From NCBI GenBank assembly GCA_963573315.1, contig OY752141.1, positions 1,612,001 through 1,676,000 on the forward strand: a stretch of 64,000 nt of DNA, written 5' to 3'. This DNA is from Entomortierella parvispora (lineage: Eukaryota; Mortierellomycota; Mortierellomycetes; Mortierellales; Mortierellaceae). The notes under the pieces were generated by a model. It was not told the DNA's origin, searched no databases, and saw only the letters and a program-made list of their open reading frames with translations. Numbering within the stretch: the stretch's first letter is position 1; every line of letters starts with the position of its first letter. Shown here in pieces: positions 46,039-58,600 of this stretch. The position numbers were made by a program, and so were the translations under genes.

Positions 46039-46836
46039 CTACACAGCCAGGCCACCGTTAACACGAAGCGTCTGTCCGTTGACCCACTTCGAGTCGGGGC
46101 CAGCCAGGAAGCTCACCGCGCCAGAAATGTCGTCCAACGCTCCAAGTCGGTTCTGGGGATGCAGGCTCTTGAAGAATCCAATGTGGTTCTCGTCCAATCC
46201 GTGGCGGAACGATTCCGTGTCCACAGGTCCTGGTGCGATAGTGTTCACAGTGATGCCACTGCCACCGAACGACTTGTCCTTGGCCAACACTCTTGTGATC
46301 TGCTCAAGAGCTCCCTTGGAGGCGCTGTACAGGAAATGGTCACCCTGGACCATCGACATCGATGTCAAGGTGGTCGAGATGGTAATAATTCTTGAGCCAG
46401 ATGGGCTCAACTCTTGAGATTTGGCAAGGTAAGGCTGGACCAGCTTGGCAAAGAACATGGGACCCTTGACATTGGTGTTGAAAGCTTCAAGGTAGAACTC
46501 CTCAGTCATTTCGTGGATCGACTGGTAATGCAACCAACCCGCGTTTAAGACTACGACATCCAGGCGTCCAAATGCCTCGATGGTTTGATCCAACAGCCTC
46601 TTGCCTTGTTCAATATGTCCAATATTGGCTTGGACGGCAATGGCACGGACAGGTTCGCCGTTTCCGTCAGAGACAACGAGCTTGGCGACCTCATCGACGA
46701 CTTCCTGAGCCTTGGCGGCGTTGGACTGGTAGTTGACCGCGACGTTAAATCCATCCTGAGCAAGTCGGAGGGCAATTCCGCGGCCAATTCCGCGAGAGGA
46801 TCCGGTAATGATAGCAACGCGACGAGAAGAAGTCAT
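46039..46836 (-). CDS. Short-chain dehydrogenase/reductase (FabG-like SDR)
   Basis: A single exon of 265 residues. It is a classical SDR of NAD(P)H-linked carbonyl/alcohol oxidoreductases: nucleotide-binding TGSSRGIG near residue 11, NAGW, catalytic Ser in IISTT-like ITISTTLTSM, catalytic YSASKG, and the IAPGPVDTE loop. The C-terminus SKWVNGQTLRVNGG is typical of the beta-ketoacyl-reductase branch. The substrate cannot be told from sequence. The frame is open 74 codons upstream, but the ATG at 46836 gives the normal SDR start. A TATA box at 46966-46972 lies inside that upstream stretch, so the short form is preferred. It is divergent from the FAD monooxygenase at 48761. Confidence 0.9.
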   Translation of the reverse strand: MTSSRRVAIITGSSRGIGRGIALRLAQDGFNVAVNYQSNAAKAQEVVDEVAKLVVSDGNGEPVRAIAVQANIGHIEQGKRLLDQTIEAFGRLDVVVLNAGWLHYQSIHEMTEEFYLEAFNTNVKGPMFFAKLVQPYLAKSQELSPSGSRIITISTTLTSMSMVQGDHFLYSASKGALEQITRVLAKDKSFGGSGITVNTIAPGPVDTESFRHGLDENHIGFFKSLHPQNRLGALDDISGAVSFLAGPDSKWVNGQTLRVNGGLAV

Positions 46837-46965
46837 TGTTGGGTAATTGGAGAAATTGAGTGTTGAAAGATTGGTTGGGTGAGTGTTGAGGAGATATTTT
46901 CTTGCGTAAAGCTGAAGATTGTTGAGTAGTTTGATAAAAAAAAAATTGTGGAGATCTCGCGTTGC

Positions 46966-46972
46966 TTTTATA
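46966..46972 (-). promoter_or_regulatory. TATA box of the SDR gene
   Basis: Minus strand TATAAAA, 130 bases upstream of the chosen ATG. Confidence 0.5.
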
Positions 46973-48658
46973 CCATCAGGCCCCAGTGTTGGTGATACCA
47001 CGGATGATCGGAACGGAGAGAGAATTGAGAGAATGTTTCGTCTTGCGTGCGTACCCATGGCGTCTGCGGCACAAATAATGAAATAATGAACAAGTCAAGT
47101 ACTTTGAGCGCAGTGGGTTCAATTCTCCGCAATGGACGTCTTCAAAAAAAAAAAATGTCGCTGTGACTGCGAACTACGGTTGTGCACAAGGTTTGGCCGC
47201 GTCATTTTTGGGTGTGCTCTAGAAACGATCGGGCCACCCACAGCGGACCTTTCAGCTCGTTCTCAGATCCTTATTTTTATCTGGTGTATTTGGATCAGTA
47301 GTGTCCAAAAAATCTAGCGCCCCCACATCTCATCTTCAGGCGGCTCTACTACGATCAAAAATGAGGTACAAGAAGCTCTACGGGGTGGTACTAAAAGATA
47401 AAAATACAGGTATAGGAGAAAATAAAAGAAAACACTATGTTTGGGGGTCGTGGGGTCTGAGTTGAGATCAGTTGCTGACTCTCGGCTGCGTTCCTCCCGT
47501 ATGCGACACCAGTACTCGTTTAGTGAACAATTTAGTTGGCCGCAAGGTCAATGGACGTTGTCACCTGGGTAGCGTCTAAAGGTTAGTCCACGAGGATGTG
47601 GAGAAAGTGAAATATCCAGATCTGATGAAAGACAGTTGTTAGAAGCGCAATTACACCCAATGTTGCTCGTGGGAAGGATCTCATGTTCGTCTCTCAAATT
47701 TCTGCTCGACGTTACCTTAACTGTCAGGTGATCTCAGACTTTGAACAAATCTCAACTAGTGTCAGTTTTTTTTCTCGTCGAGGTAGTTCTATCATGTGAA
47801 AATCACGTACGTCCATGTTTTTTACGCGACTTGTTCGAACTGTCAGATCTTCAGAGCCATCTCGTTATCAGAAAACATGCGTACCAGCGTTTAGCTTACT
47901 TTACTCTTCTGTAAGGGAATCAGCTGCCCTTGTGCACTCACTCCTTTCTCCCCCCACCTATCATATAGTGTGTTGGCCAGAAAAGGAAAAATCGCCTATT
48001 GTCACGTCAGTTGCCACGTTTTACAGCTTCGCAAATGTCACATCTGCGCTGTGTTGACTATCTGGCACGCACCCCTTCCCTTGGAGAGCTCTAATTGCAT
48101 CTCGGTCACTGGAGCTTTCCCTTGGGTCATTCTATCGGCAAATAATAAACCCTTGAGTCTATGGACCAGGCAACACCAAGTCAGCAACCCCCTGTTCTGG
48201 AAGTTAGTAGGCTATGCAAAATTGCATATTCCAAGCCATGCCACCTCAGCCCTTAGGTTCAAAAGAGTGGGAAAAAAAAAAGATAAGCACCAGTTAAACC
48301 CCCGAAACAAAGAAACTCAATGGGTCTCTTGCTGAAGAGCCTTTGTGTGACATTCAAGATTTTGCGCAATGACGCCTAATCTGGACGCCCGGGCTGCACG
48401 CGTGCAGAGTGTTGGCATTACTGCATATCAATCCGTGTCCTGCGAAGCAAGCTTAGTACCATGCTTTGAACCCCCCTGCATTCAAAAAAAATATCCTCTT
48501 TAAGAAATTTTTATTTCTTTCGCAGCAGCTGCGCGATTTCCCTAGAGATCTTTCGGGAAGGACCTTTTGTGGTCTACGCCATTGGGCATGGGTGCAAGAT
48601 CTGCCGGTTTAAACGATACATCTATCAAAGATGAAAGCCAGTTGGATTGCTAGATGTG
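46973..48658. other. Long divergent intergenic region (SDR / monooxygenase)
   Basis: About 1.7 kb without a supported gene. It separates two divergently transcribed oxidoreductase genes, each with its own TATA box. Confidence 0.5.
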
Positions 48659-48665
48659 TATAAAA
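48659..48665 (+). promoter_or_regulatory. TATA box of the FAD monooxygenase gene
   Basis: TATAAAAAG about 100 bases upstream of the ATG at 48761. Confidence 0.5.
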
Positions 48666-48760
48666 AGGGCCATCAAACACAGCTCCATTGTCTGTCATCT
48701 CTCACATCTACCTCACAATCAACCTCACAATCTCTTCCCCTACTCAACATCAACACTAAG

Positions 48761-50069
48761 ATGTCTACCCCCAGTATTGCCATCATTGGTGCAGGCGTAG
48801 CAGGCCTTACTCTCGCTAATGTCTTGAAAGTTCATGGCATCAAGTCAACCATCTTTGGTAAGCTTAGATTTAAGCGAAGATCATCTGTGAAGCAGAAAGC
48901 TGTCATCCTCTCTTGTTTCCTTCCCTATTGAACCATATGGCGCCTCTCCTCCTTCTTTCGCCCTTGTCCTACCATTTTACTCAGAACTCGACGTTTCTGT
49001 GCGAAGCCGCGATCAAGGAGGCACGTTGGACCTTCATTCCGTGTCTGGCCAAGCTGCTCTTCATGCCGCCGGTTTGTTCTCAAAGTTCCAAGGCTACATT
49101 CGAACGGATGCACAGGAATTGAGGACGATGGACAAGGACGGTGTTATTCACTTCCGCATCAAGTCTGAGGACAACACTGACGAGAGACCTGAAATCGACC
49201 GTGGTGATCTGCGACAGATCTTGGTCGACTCCCTTGACAAGGACTCGATCCTGTGGAACACACGCGTCCACGAGATCAAGCCAAGCCAGCAGGATGCAAA
49301 CAAGTACACTGTTGTCTACAATGGCGGCCATGAGGCAACGTTCGATCTTGTGGTTGGAGCAGATGGTGCGTGGTCCAAGGTTCGCGCACTTCTTTCGTCT
49401 GCCAAGCCCGAGTATTCTTCAATTTCATTCGTGGAGATGAGAATCAAGGATGCCGACACTCGACATCCCGAAATCTTTGAACTCATTGGCAGAGGCAGCT
49501 GCTTTGTGGCGTCGGATGGAAAGTTGTTGGCCACTCAGTGCAACGCTGATAAAACCGTGCGTGTCTACGCGGTGATTGATATGAAGGAAGACCGGTTTGC
49601 TGAGATTAACGAAATCTTGGCCGACCCTAAGCGAGGACGAGGCTACATTTTGGAACGTTATGTCGACTGGGACGAAAGACTGCAAGGACTCATTCACTTC
49701 ACGGAAGATATCATCATTTCTCGCCCCATCTATGAATTGCCAGTCCCTCACGTCTGGAAGAGCACTCCCGGCCTGACGTTGATTGGCGACGCGGCCCATC
49801 TGATGTCACCCTTTGCGGGTGAAGGTGCCAATATGGCAATGTGGGACGGAAAGGAGCTGGCGTTGGCCATTGCTGGTGCTGTCAAGACTGGGCAGCCTCT
49901 TCCGTCGGCTATCGCTGACTTTGAGCAGAAAATGTACGATATGACGCGTCCAATGGTGGAGCTGAGCCATTCGAATCTCAGGCTTATGATCTCGAACACT
50001 CCAGTGGCTGAGATGATGGAGGTGTGGAGAAAGCAGTTTATTCAAGACAAGGCTCCTCGCGAGAATTGA
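48761..50069 (+). CDS. FAD-dependent aromatic-ring-type monooxygenase
   Basis: Exons 48761-48857 and 48985-50069 give 393 residues. It is a group A flavin monooxygenase (PF01494-like, TetX/salicylate hydroxylase type) that uses NAD(P)H and O2 to hydroxylate a small, often aromatic, substrate. The motifs are in order: dinucleotide fold GAGVAGL (residues 10-16), the FAD-contact RSRDQGGTLDLH stretch, DG motif VGADGAWSKVR, and GD motif LIGDAAHLMSPFAGEGANMAMWD. The intron splits STIF-ELDVSV after the first beta strand. No signal or membrane segment is seen. The start follows a TATA box by 100 bases, and the frame is open upstream across the TATA box, so the longer form is unlikely. AATAAA follows at 50162. 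Confidence 0.92.
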
Positions 50070-50161
50070 AGAGCAAGAGCAGAGCAGAGAGAACAGAGAA
50101 CAGAGAAAAGAGAATAGTCTGAACAGAGCAGCTCGAAAGTAGAATGTGAACCCTGCAAGGA

Positions 50162-50167
50162 AATAAA
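50162..50167 (+). terminator. Candidate polyadenylation signal AATAAA
   Basis: AATAAA about 93 bases after the stop of the FAD monooxygenase gene. Confidence 0.45.
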
Positions 50168-50515
50168 GAATGCAAGAGGGTTGTTACAAGCACGAGCACA
50201 CAAATACGATGACGACACACCGTGTAATGCGCGCCCATTGTCCGCTATGTGCTACACTCACAGGAAAGGGAATCTGTGTGCTGTCACTGTCACACTCTGA
50301 CACTCTGGCTGTGTGCTGCAGCAGTGCAAGGAGTGTTCTGTGTTCTGTTCACAGATCAGCTCTGTCGGGACTGAGCATTGAGATTCACACTCTGCATTTT
50401 CGATCCTCAATTCCCTTCCCTTCCTTCCTCTTCCTTCCTTCCCTTCCTTCCTTCCTCCTTCCCCCATCATCCCCCTCCTCCCCCCTCCCTCTCGCTTCCT
50501 TCCTTCACAGCAGCC
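50168..50515. other. Intergenic region / TOM40 promoter
   Basis: No gene seen. The 100 bases before the TOM40 start are almost pure pyrimidine (TTCC and CCCTCC runs). Confidence 0.5.
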
Positions 50516-52246
50516 ATGGCCTCGCCACTAAAGACCCCTTTGGGATTCAACCCCATCCCCGCCTCGCCCGCTGCTCCTGTCCACGCCGAGCCCGCCCCCT
50601 CGGGTCTCGTTGACCAGGTCAAGGGCGCCTTTGCTTCCATCAACAAGTTCCGTGACAACCTCAACCTGCCCAACCCCGGCACCTACGAGGGCGTCAACCG
50701 CGAAGTCAAGCGTAAGGAAGCCTCCACCCTTTCTTTTTTTTCTCTCTTCTTCTTTCCTTCTCCTTTCTTAGTAAACAAAACAGCTGGATCCCGGATCGAG
50801 GATCGGGACTTGCACGTCGAATCCATCACACGGAAAAAAAAAGAATCTGAAAGAAGCGGGAGATCTAGATCGCCGTGCCAACCAGCAAAGGACAGCGCAG
50901 ACACCATGGCTGCCCGCACCCTCCGGGCCATACCCCCAACAAACCCCGCACGGATTCTGCAATCGGGACTTCCACTGCATTCTCAACTACCCGCACACGG
51001 ACGGGAAAGCATGGACAGCCCTCACTACCAGTTGACGTTGGTGCGACGTCGTTGATCCACTCATTCTTCATTCATGGCCTGACCCAACCCCCCGATCAAT
51101 TTTTTCTATCACCTCCATAGACACTTTCTTGACCAACCATGTCTTTGATGGAGCCCGTTGCGATATCACCAAGGTCTTGACCCCCAACTTCCAGGTCACC
51201 CACTCCTTCGCCATGGGTGCTGCCTCTTCTCCTTCTTCCTATAACTTTGGCACTGCCTTCATTGGCCAGCAGGTTCGTTTCCTTTATGCGTTGGTCTTTT
51301 GCGGTGCGGCCAATGGTTTTTTTTTCTATTTTCGCAAGTGTCTAACTCCTATGCAATCTTTGCGCGTATATTCTCTTTCCTTCTCTCAATGGGACAATGT
51401 CGACAACAGTCTTTCTTGTCTGGAAACTTGGACACCGATGGCGGCGTTCAGGCTAGAGCCAACTATGCCTGGAGCAACACCAACGTCTCAAAGGTTCAGG
51501 CACAGGTATGAAGTTGACCACAAACTCGCACAGCAACAGTACTCGTCCCCCCCGCTCCAAATCTGGATCAGACAATGCCATGGGGACTGTTTTAGGCTTT
51601 CTCGGGCACGATCCTTCCACCGATCACTAACATTTTCCACTTTGTTCTTGTTTTTCCTCCAAATGTGTCATTGGAATCACACAACCAGTTCTCCAACACT
51701 CCCGGCCACTCCATGTTGCAGGTTGAGCAGGATTACAACGGCAGAGACTTCAACATTAATGTCAAGGGTGTGAACCCTTCGCCTGTCGAGGGTACCGGTA
51801 TCTACATTGGATCATACTTGCAGTCTTTGACCCAGAACTTGGCTCTCGGAGTCGAGGGAGTGTTCCAGCGCCCCACCCCCGGTCAGAGCGAGACCACCAT
51901 GTCCTATGTTGCCAAGTACACTGGACGGGATTACATTGCAACTGCACAATGGCAGGGATTCGGAGCTCTTCAGGCTGCTTACTACCTCCGTTACTCTGAG
52001 AAGGTTGATTTCGGTACCGAGATTCAATTGTTGACTGCTGGTGGTCGTCGGGAGGCTGTTGCGACGGTTGGAGGCAAGTTTGAGTTCCGTCGTTCGACTT
52101 TTAGAGGCCAGATCGATACCACAGGCAAGGTCTCTGCGGTGTTGGAGGAGAAGATCGTCCCCGGCTTCTCGTTCTTGGTCAGCGGAGAGATGGATCATGG
52201 CAAGGGCCAGAGCAGATTCGGTGTCGGTATGATGTGGGAGGTCTAA
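50516..52246 (+). CDS. TOM40: Mitochondrial import receptor subunit TOM40 (beta-barrel porin)
   Basis: Exons 50516-50711, 51121-51272, 51410-51505 and 51689-52246 give 333 residues. TOM40 forms the protein-conducting channel of the mitochondrial outer membrane. The Pro/Ala-rich N-terminus leads to NLPNPGTYEGVNREVK and TFLTNHVFDGARCDITK, the conserved Tom40 entry. Alternating beta-strand sequence follows (FQVTHSFAMG, NFGTAFIGQQSFLSGNLDTDGG, ARANYAW), ending with FSFLVSGEMDHGKGQSRFGVGMMWEV, which holds a typical mitochondrial porin C-terminal strand. The first intron is 409 bases, long for this window, but the spliced junction keeps phase and family similarity. VDAC is excluded by the N-terminal NPGTYE and LTNHVF blocks. 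Confidence 0.94.
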
Positions 52247-52688
52247 AAAGGAAAACGGAAACGGATAAAAAAAAAAAAAAAAAGAGGGAAAAAAAAAAGA
52301 GAAACAAGTGCACTTGCGGCGCAATGCTAGGAAAGTCCTCTTTTATTATTATCGATCCTGCAAAAAGGTTGCTTGCTTGCGTTCTTGCTTTTTTTCCTTT
52401 CTTTCTTTCTTCTTTTTCTTCCTTTTCTTTTTTTCTTTTAGTTTATTTAGAATTATTCACAAACGGAAACACTCAAAGAAAAAAGAATATTGTATCAACT
52501 CTGTAAAATTTTGCTGCTTCTGTGGTTTGGGAAAGAGTATTTTGGATTCACTGTTGCAAGATTTGTCCTCTTGGACCTGATAGTCAAACGGGGGCTCGAG
52601 ACAAAGGAGGGAGCTCTGACGTTGACCAAAGAGCTCAAGACCATTTCTTAGACCAAAATTCCAATGTTCGCACTTTATTTACTTTGTT
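52247..52688. other. Convergent 3' region
   Basis: Between the stops of TOM40 and the minus-strand UBR-box gene. It contains A-rich (52268-52282) and T-rich runs and no gene. Confidence 0.5.
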
Positions 52689-55600
52689 TCATTCGTCGCT
52701 AAGGATCTGTTGACGTAACCAAGTCGTCTCCTCTACAATCCAGTCATTATTACTATGAGGTGCCTCCATGGTGGTGATCTCCTGGAACCCTTGGTTGATC
52801 CTTAGACTGGCCATCGAATTAAGGAACTGCCCCGTCTGAGCATGTTGTAGCCAAAACACATCTTTCCATTGTAAAAAGGATGACCGTGTGATCACTGATG
52901 ATGATGGTGCACCTGCGGCATCCTTCTTTGACGACGACGAAGCAGAAGCTGATGGTCCCTGTGTAGGAGTCGGGGTCGGTGGTGCCATGTCTGGTCGGGT
53001 CACGATCCAGTCATTGCCCTGGTTATGATACCGGTAGCCCGAAACCTCATTGTGATCCTGGTGGTTAATGGACCGGAACGGATGCGAGTGCAAGTACAAC
53101 GTGGTCGACGGCGTCGTCTTGTAAACCATCGTGTGATAGCTGCACAACGGCCTAAGATCCAGTATTGGTGAACAACGCGAGGGAGAAAACGCGGAGGATA
53201 AATACGGTGAGGATGATGACGACGATGAAGAGGAGGACGGCAAAGGGGACGATAGTGATGTTATCACATGGAGATCATGACTGCCTCCTGCATTTTCTGT
53301 TGTCGATGCTACTGTGGTTGTTGTAGATGAAGATGTCGCTCCATACATTGTTTCCATTGGATCCAGAATATCAATCATCTGACTCTCGCCACAGGCACAC
53401 ATAGATACACGATCTGCCGTTATCTTGACCCATGAAATGTCATGTTCCTGGTGGTCGGACGCCTGCCGACATCGCAGACACAAATATGGCTCTTCCTTCT
53501 TATGAGAGGCTACCATATCCTGTGGGAAACAAGTTCTAATAGCAGTTTGCAAAAAGAATTATTGAGTCCAGACAGCAAGACAAAGTCGTTCGAAAAAAAG
53601 AGGTTAAGGCACCTCCATTCCGATGTTGTCAAAATTGTATACCTGCAATGGGCGATCCATTCTCCAGCCTTGGCTCGATATCGGCACCGAAGAACTACGT
53701 TCGTGCCTCCTGACCGTTCATGTTGTTGACAGTGAGTGGCAAATCGGAACGCGCTGTTTTCACCACATCCACACTGGAGCATCGGTGGCAACTGATGTTG
53801 CGACTGCTGTTGCTGATGGTCAAATCCAGAACCGATATCGGAGAACCCAGATGTAGGGGGTGCACAAAGGCGCTGGTAGATGTGGCCCTCGTGAGCCTCC
53901 TTGATGAAGCAGGGTTCGCAAAAGACGCGATTGGGATCTGTTTGACAAGACTATTTTTTTTAAAGCAGTGTACTTTCGCCGATTAATAGATGGATACTTC
54001 TGACAAATACAAATGCAGTGTGATTGGAGTTTTAGTTACCTGACACTTGTAATAAAACATGCCCTCCTTGATCTCTCTAGAGCAGAGGACCGTCTGTCGG
54101 TTATGGTCATCCGTGCACTCTACAACCGTCCTATCCGCCTTGGTATGATTGTCATCTCCGTCTTTGCCCTCATCGAACTTCTCACCTGGGCCTTCTGATA
54201 CAGGGTTTTCTCGCGAGTTTGTGACTGTTGAAGCACTGGAGGAAGTAAGAACCACAGGGATAATAGGGTGCTGATGCGGAGAGCCACAGTGACAGTATAA
54301 CCCCTCATTGCGAGTATTCACTATCTTTTCGACCTTGTGACCCTTGTGCGCCTCTGCGTCAAAACAACGTTCACATATCCACGCCGTTGTGCCGGTAGTC
54401 ACTGCGCCGGCATTGTCATAACAGGTACGACAATAAATCATGTTATCCCCTCTAAGAAAGAGATAGTTGCACTGAACAAGATGAGGCATGGGTCGATATT
54501 CGTCCGGCAAATGGTAGTTACAATCAAACGCCGTCTTGAACAAACTAGGATCTCCACAATCACAGGTCGCTACAGCGTCTACTCCTGATTCTTCATCGCC
54601 ATCAGAGATGATTTCCTCTGCCTCTTCTTCCTGGGTAGTAGATCCAACAGACTCCTCCCTGCTTGATTGTACATCGAAAGGGATGTTTCTCAAAGGCTCT
54701 GACTGGATGCTCAAGCCATCTACAAGGACAGATAACGCCTCAGGTTCGTCAGACGCGCGTCTTGGAGTCTCCGAATGAACTTCATCGCCTTTTCCATCTT
54801 GCTCACTACGGCGACAGGACGTGTTGGATGGTTGGGACGAGGGAGACGGAGAAGAGGACCTCTCATTTGGCCTAGAACGCGACCCTAGAAACTCGCCCAT
54901 CCTCCATCTATGATGAATGCAAGCGGATCCATGGAAACATCGACTACATATCACCACCCGATCGTCCACGCTACAGTCCTGACAATGATATATATCCTCG
55001 CCAGGTTTAAATACATGTCGACAGCGATCAGGTAGGTCATCTTGTGGGTCGCAATGGGCTGGTGCATGCATTTTGGAGGCAAGGGGCTCGGGTATCAAGT
55101 TGACTCCATCTAACTGATCCGAACCTGGTGCTGTGTTCAAAGATGAGTGACCCTTCAAAGATTTTTCCTTTGTAAGCGAGGGTCTCTGAATTTTCGTCTG
55201 TGAAGAAAGGGTGGATGACTTGTCTTTCAATATCGGGAGTGGTGATTGCTGGCGTTGGTACTCTGGTTCAAGCTGGCCTAAGCTGTGATAAGCGCATGGA
55301 ATGTCCTTGCTCCATGACTTATTATCTTGGCAACTGCACACTGTCCCTTCGTCGGCTATCTGAGCGGTAGTGCTGTGTCCAAAATGATTTTGCTATTCAA
55401 AAGCCCCAAATAGGTTAGTTCTTTTTCGTGAGAGGTTCATCAAAGCCAACACCAGAAGCCAAAAATCTCCAACTTACTGAACGGAAGCAACGCGCACAAA
55501 GAACTGAGGTTTCAGATCCTTCAACAGCACAGGTCTAATTGTTGAATGAAATGTGTAGTTCATTAGTATAGGTCCACCACTTCTAAAGGTAATGACATTC

Positions 55601-58600
55601 AAAGCAAGATTTTGTCGTCTGAGGGTACCTGGCAGCTATACACCATCTCGCCAGGTTTGAAGGTCATAGAGCATTGTTTCCCTTTGCCAAGTCTTGAATA
55701 CGTGCGGTGGCTCTCGGCACAATGGATGGAGCAGTGCAGTGCATGGTGAGGCTTTAATCTCGATCGGTCCTCGCAGACACATATCGATGTGCCCCAAGAG
55801 CACTGGAGGTACATGGTATGGTCCGTATGGTCGGAGGCTTAACAATCGCATTTGTTAGAGATCAAACATCTAAATGCACCTGCAGACATACAACCGACGA
55901 AATCCAGGCTGCTTACCTCGGAAACATCGCATGCAGAGAACATCCGCAGGGCATGTTTTACAGATCACATACGTTTCTCCATAAGGGATAATATGGCGAC
56001 AAGGCGCACCTCGAGCCAGAGGCAAGTATTCAGGCAGTTCCATCTTGGCGTTTCTAGTAGAGAACCAATAGGAGACGAGCCAGACACGGTCTCCATAGGA
56101 TACTTTCCAATCCTTTCGAGTTCTGATCAGGTCCTTGGCGGGTAAAATAATCCATTTTGAAGCTGTGTACATTTTGCTGTCGCATGCAACTGTTGAGTAT
56201 AAACAAAAAAAAACAAGGTCAAACTCGGAGTTCTAATAACCAAACGAGTAGAGGTATGCATATCAACAGGACAAGTAGACAAAGGGTGGGACTTGCCTGC
56301 ATTCTGTCGAGAAGATCCCTCGTGATTATAAAGCCATGTCCAAATCCATGCGTATTGTTGAGTGTTGGCATGCAAAAGGTGAAGTGTCCATCCAAACTGG
56401 ACAACAACACGACTTTCTGCTTCCTTGGCAATACTTTTAAACGCTGTTCCTGTTTTACTGCTCTTTGTGGTTCCTGGTGACTGCGCTGCTCCAGATGGCA
56501 CCTCCGCTGTAGCTGTCTTATTCCTAAGGTCAATTTTTATGTGATTTCCTAGATTTTAGAAAGCCACGCTTAAGACCACAGTGCACCGTCAGGCAGGGAC
56601 ATTGTTAACATACCTCGATCCATTTGAACGAACTGTCGACAATGCTTTTACTCCTGACAATGTGCTCTTTGTCTGCAGGATCTCAGCAATCCGCCTCTCC
56701 AACGCTGTTGTGGGAGGTTGCACTATAGTTGGTCGCTGTGGCACTTCAGGGAGATTATCATCCAGAGTAGTTACTGCACTGTCTTCTTCTTCATTGGAGG
56801 GCTCGGCCTCCTTTGTGGGTAGGCGTGACAGTCTATAGCCTTTGTTGGTATTAGTAGGTCGCATGGAAGATACCGAACTACTTGGTGAGATGCCTGGTGC
56901 TGGAGCTGAGAACGAGCCTTCAGCGATCATGGAAGCAAGTAATTCCAAAAATCCAGTTGATTCATCCTGCAGCATCTCATTCAGTGTGGAAAATGTTGTT
57001 GTTGCCTCCTGACTTGGTATACTTTTTTCTAAAAACCTTTGACGGATCTGATCGGACAATCGGACAAACTGCATGTAGTCCTAGATGGACATTGGCAAGA
57101 GAAAATCATAAGAAGTTAATCATCATATAGCGGATCAATTTGGACTTTCGAGACGAGATCTGTCCCAGCTCAAGGATAACGCCCTACCCTCATATGTCCG
57201 TCCTTGTCTGCCGTGTCTAGTGTGCTGGATTCTCCAGCCGCTTCCTCCTCTGCATCCAATGCATCCAATGCCTCCTCGCTGAATGTACTCTGCCACAGCT
57301 CATCCAGAAGATCCACGTGATAACTCTTGAGTGCCGAGGCGTTCGCAGTATAATACTCCATGTACAATCCACCCGACGGCTCCATTGGAGAGCAAATTGC
57401 TGTTACATCCGAGGTTATAGCCGCTGACAGCGACGTAGGCCGGTTCCTGACCAGGCACATCTCCCGGATTTTTGGCATCAATAGCTGTTTCAGATCGACA
57501 TCCAAAGGTAGGCTCAAAAACTGGACCTCTGCCACCATCAGTGCCGCCGACTGAGCCTCATTGTGGATCATGGCAAGGGTGTGCCACGGAACAGGAATTG
57601 GTATTTCGTCCAGATGCTTATTCATTGTTTCATGGTAAGTCGCCCTTGCTGTCAAGAGAATTCGTTCACTCATAAGTGTTTGCTGTATCACTTGAGCTGG
57701 GCGATATGAACTGCTGCGCATTCCTTTCCCAGTATCGGACATTGACGGAGGTGGGGACAATCCAGCTGCCTTCTCTAGTTGAGATAGCCCCACTGACAGA
57801 TTGACATAAAGAAGGAGCCCTGATCGTGGGAACGGCGTTATGACGCAATTGTTTGTTAGATGTTATGGAGCCATTAGGGCAAGAAGTTGTTTTAGCGTAT
57901 TCTTACCATTAATGAGTTGATCATTTTCCAACGGCGATGCATCCTTGTCGGCAACAATGTCTTCCGTCCAGGATGCCAGCGACTGTACTCCTGTCAAGTC
58001 CTCCTCTTTATGACTTTCAGACAGATCCCGCAACTCTTTGGCGAGAAGGCCCTCCATACCCAAGCCCGCTGATTGTTGAGAAGCCAGATGCTCCAGAGGT
58101 TCCTGAGCTGCTGGTGGGTAATAATTGATGGCCTCAAAAAAGCGGCCTATCGTTTCTACATCCCGTTGACTGTCATTATTTCGCCATGCTAACAATTGTC
58201 CCAGCCCTGCCGAGCCAGAATCCCTTTCAAACTCCTGCCCTGCTTCCCCATCCGCCTCAGCAACAGCGCCATTCCGAGACCACCATGACAAAATAGGCCG
58301 TCCATAGGTTGCCAAGGTTGGCTCGACCTCTGTGACTTCCTCCACATCTTCCAGCGCAGGACAGATTACGGCAAGGTCTGCTTGTGCATCCTCTTGGTTG
58401 TCAGACACGACCGTTAAACGGGCCGAGGTCAATGCAGTGAGCGCTAGCATGAGTCGATCAACAGGGTTGCCGTCACTTTGTTCTTTCCCTTGGTCCTGGC
58501 CGGAGGCTTCATGTTCTGATCCTTGTGCCAAGAGGGGTATTAGGTAAAGATATCTTGGCGCTGACGAGGAAATCAAAGTAGGGACGCCATCTATGTCCGT

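Noticed and set aside
46837-47058. 74-codon N-terminal extension of the SDR protein
   Set aside because: It spans the TATA box and has no SDR similarity; the ATG at 46836 gives the standard start.
50768-51055. Possible extra exon inside the long first TOM40 intron
   Set aside because: No Tom40-like sequence, and joining 50711 to 51121 already keeps phase and similarity.
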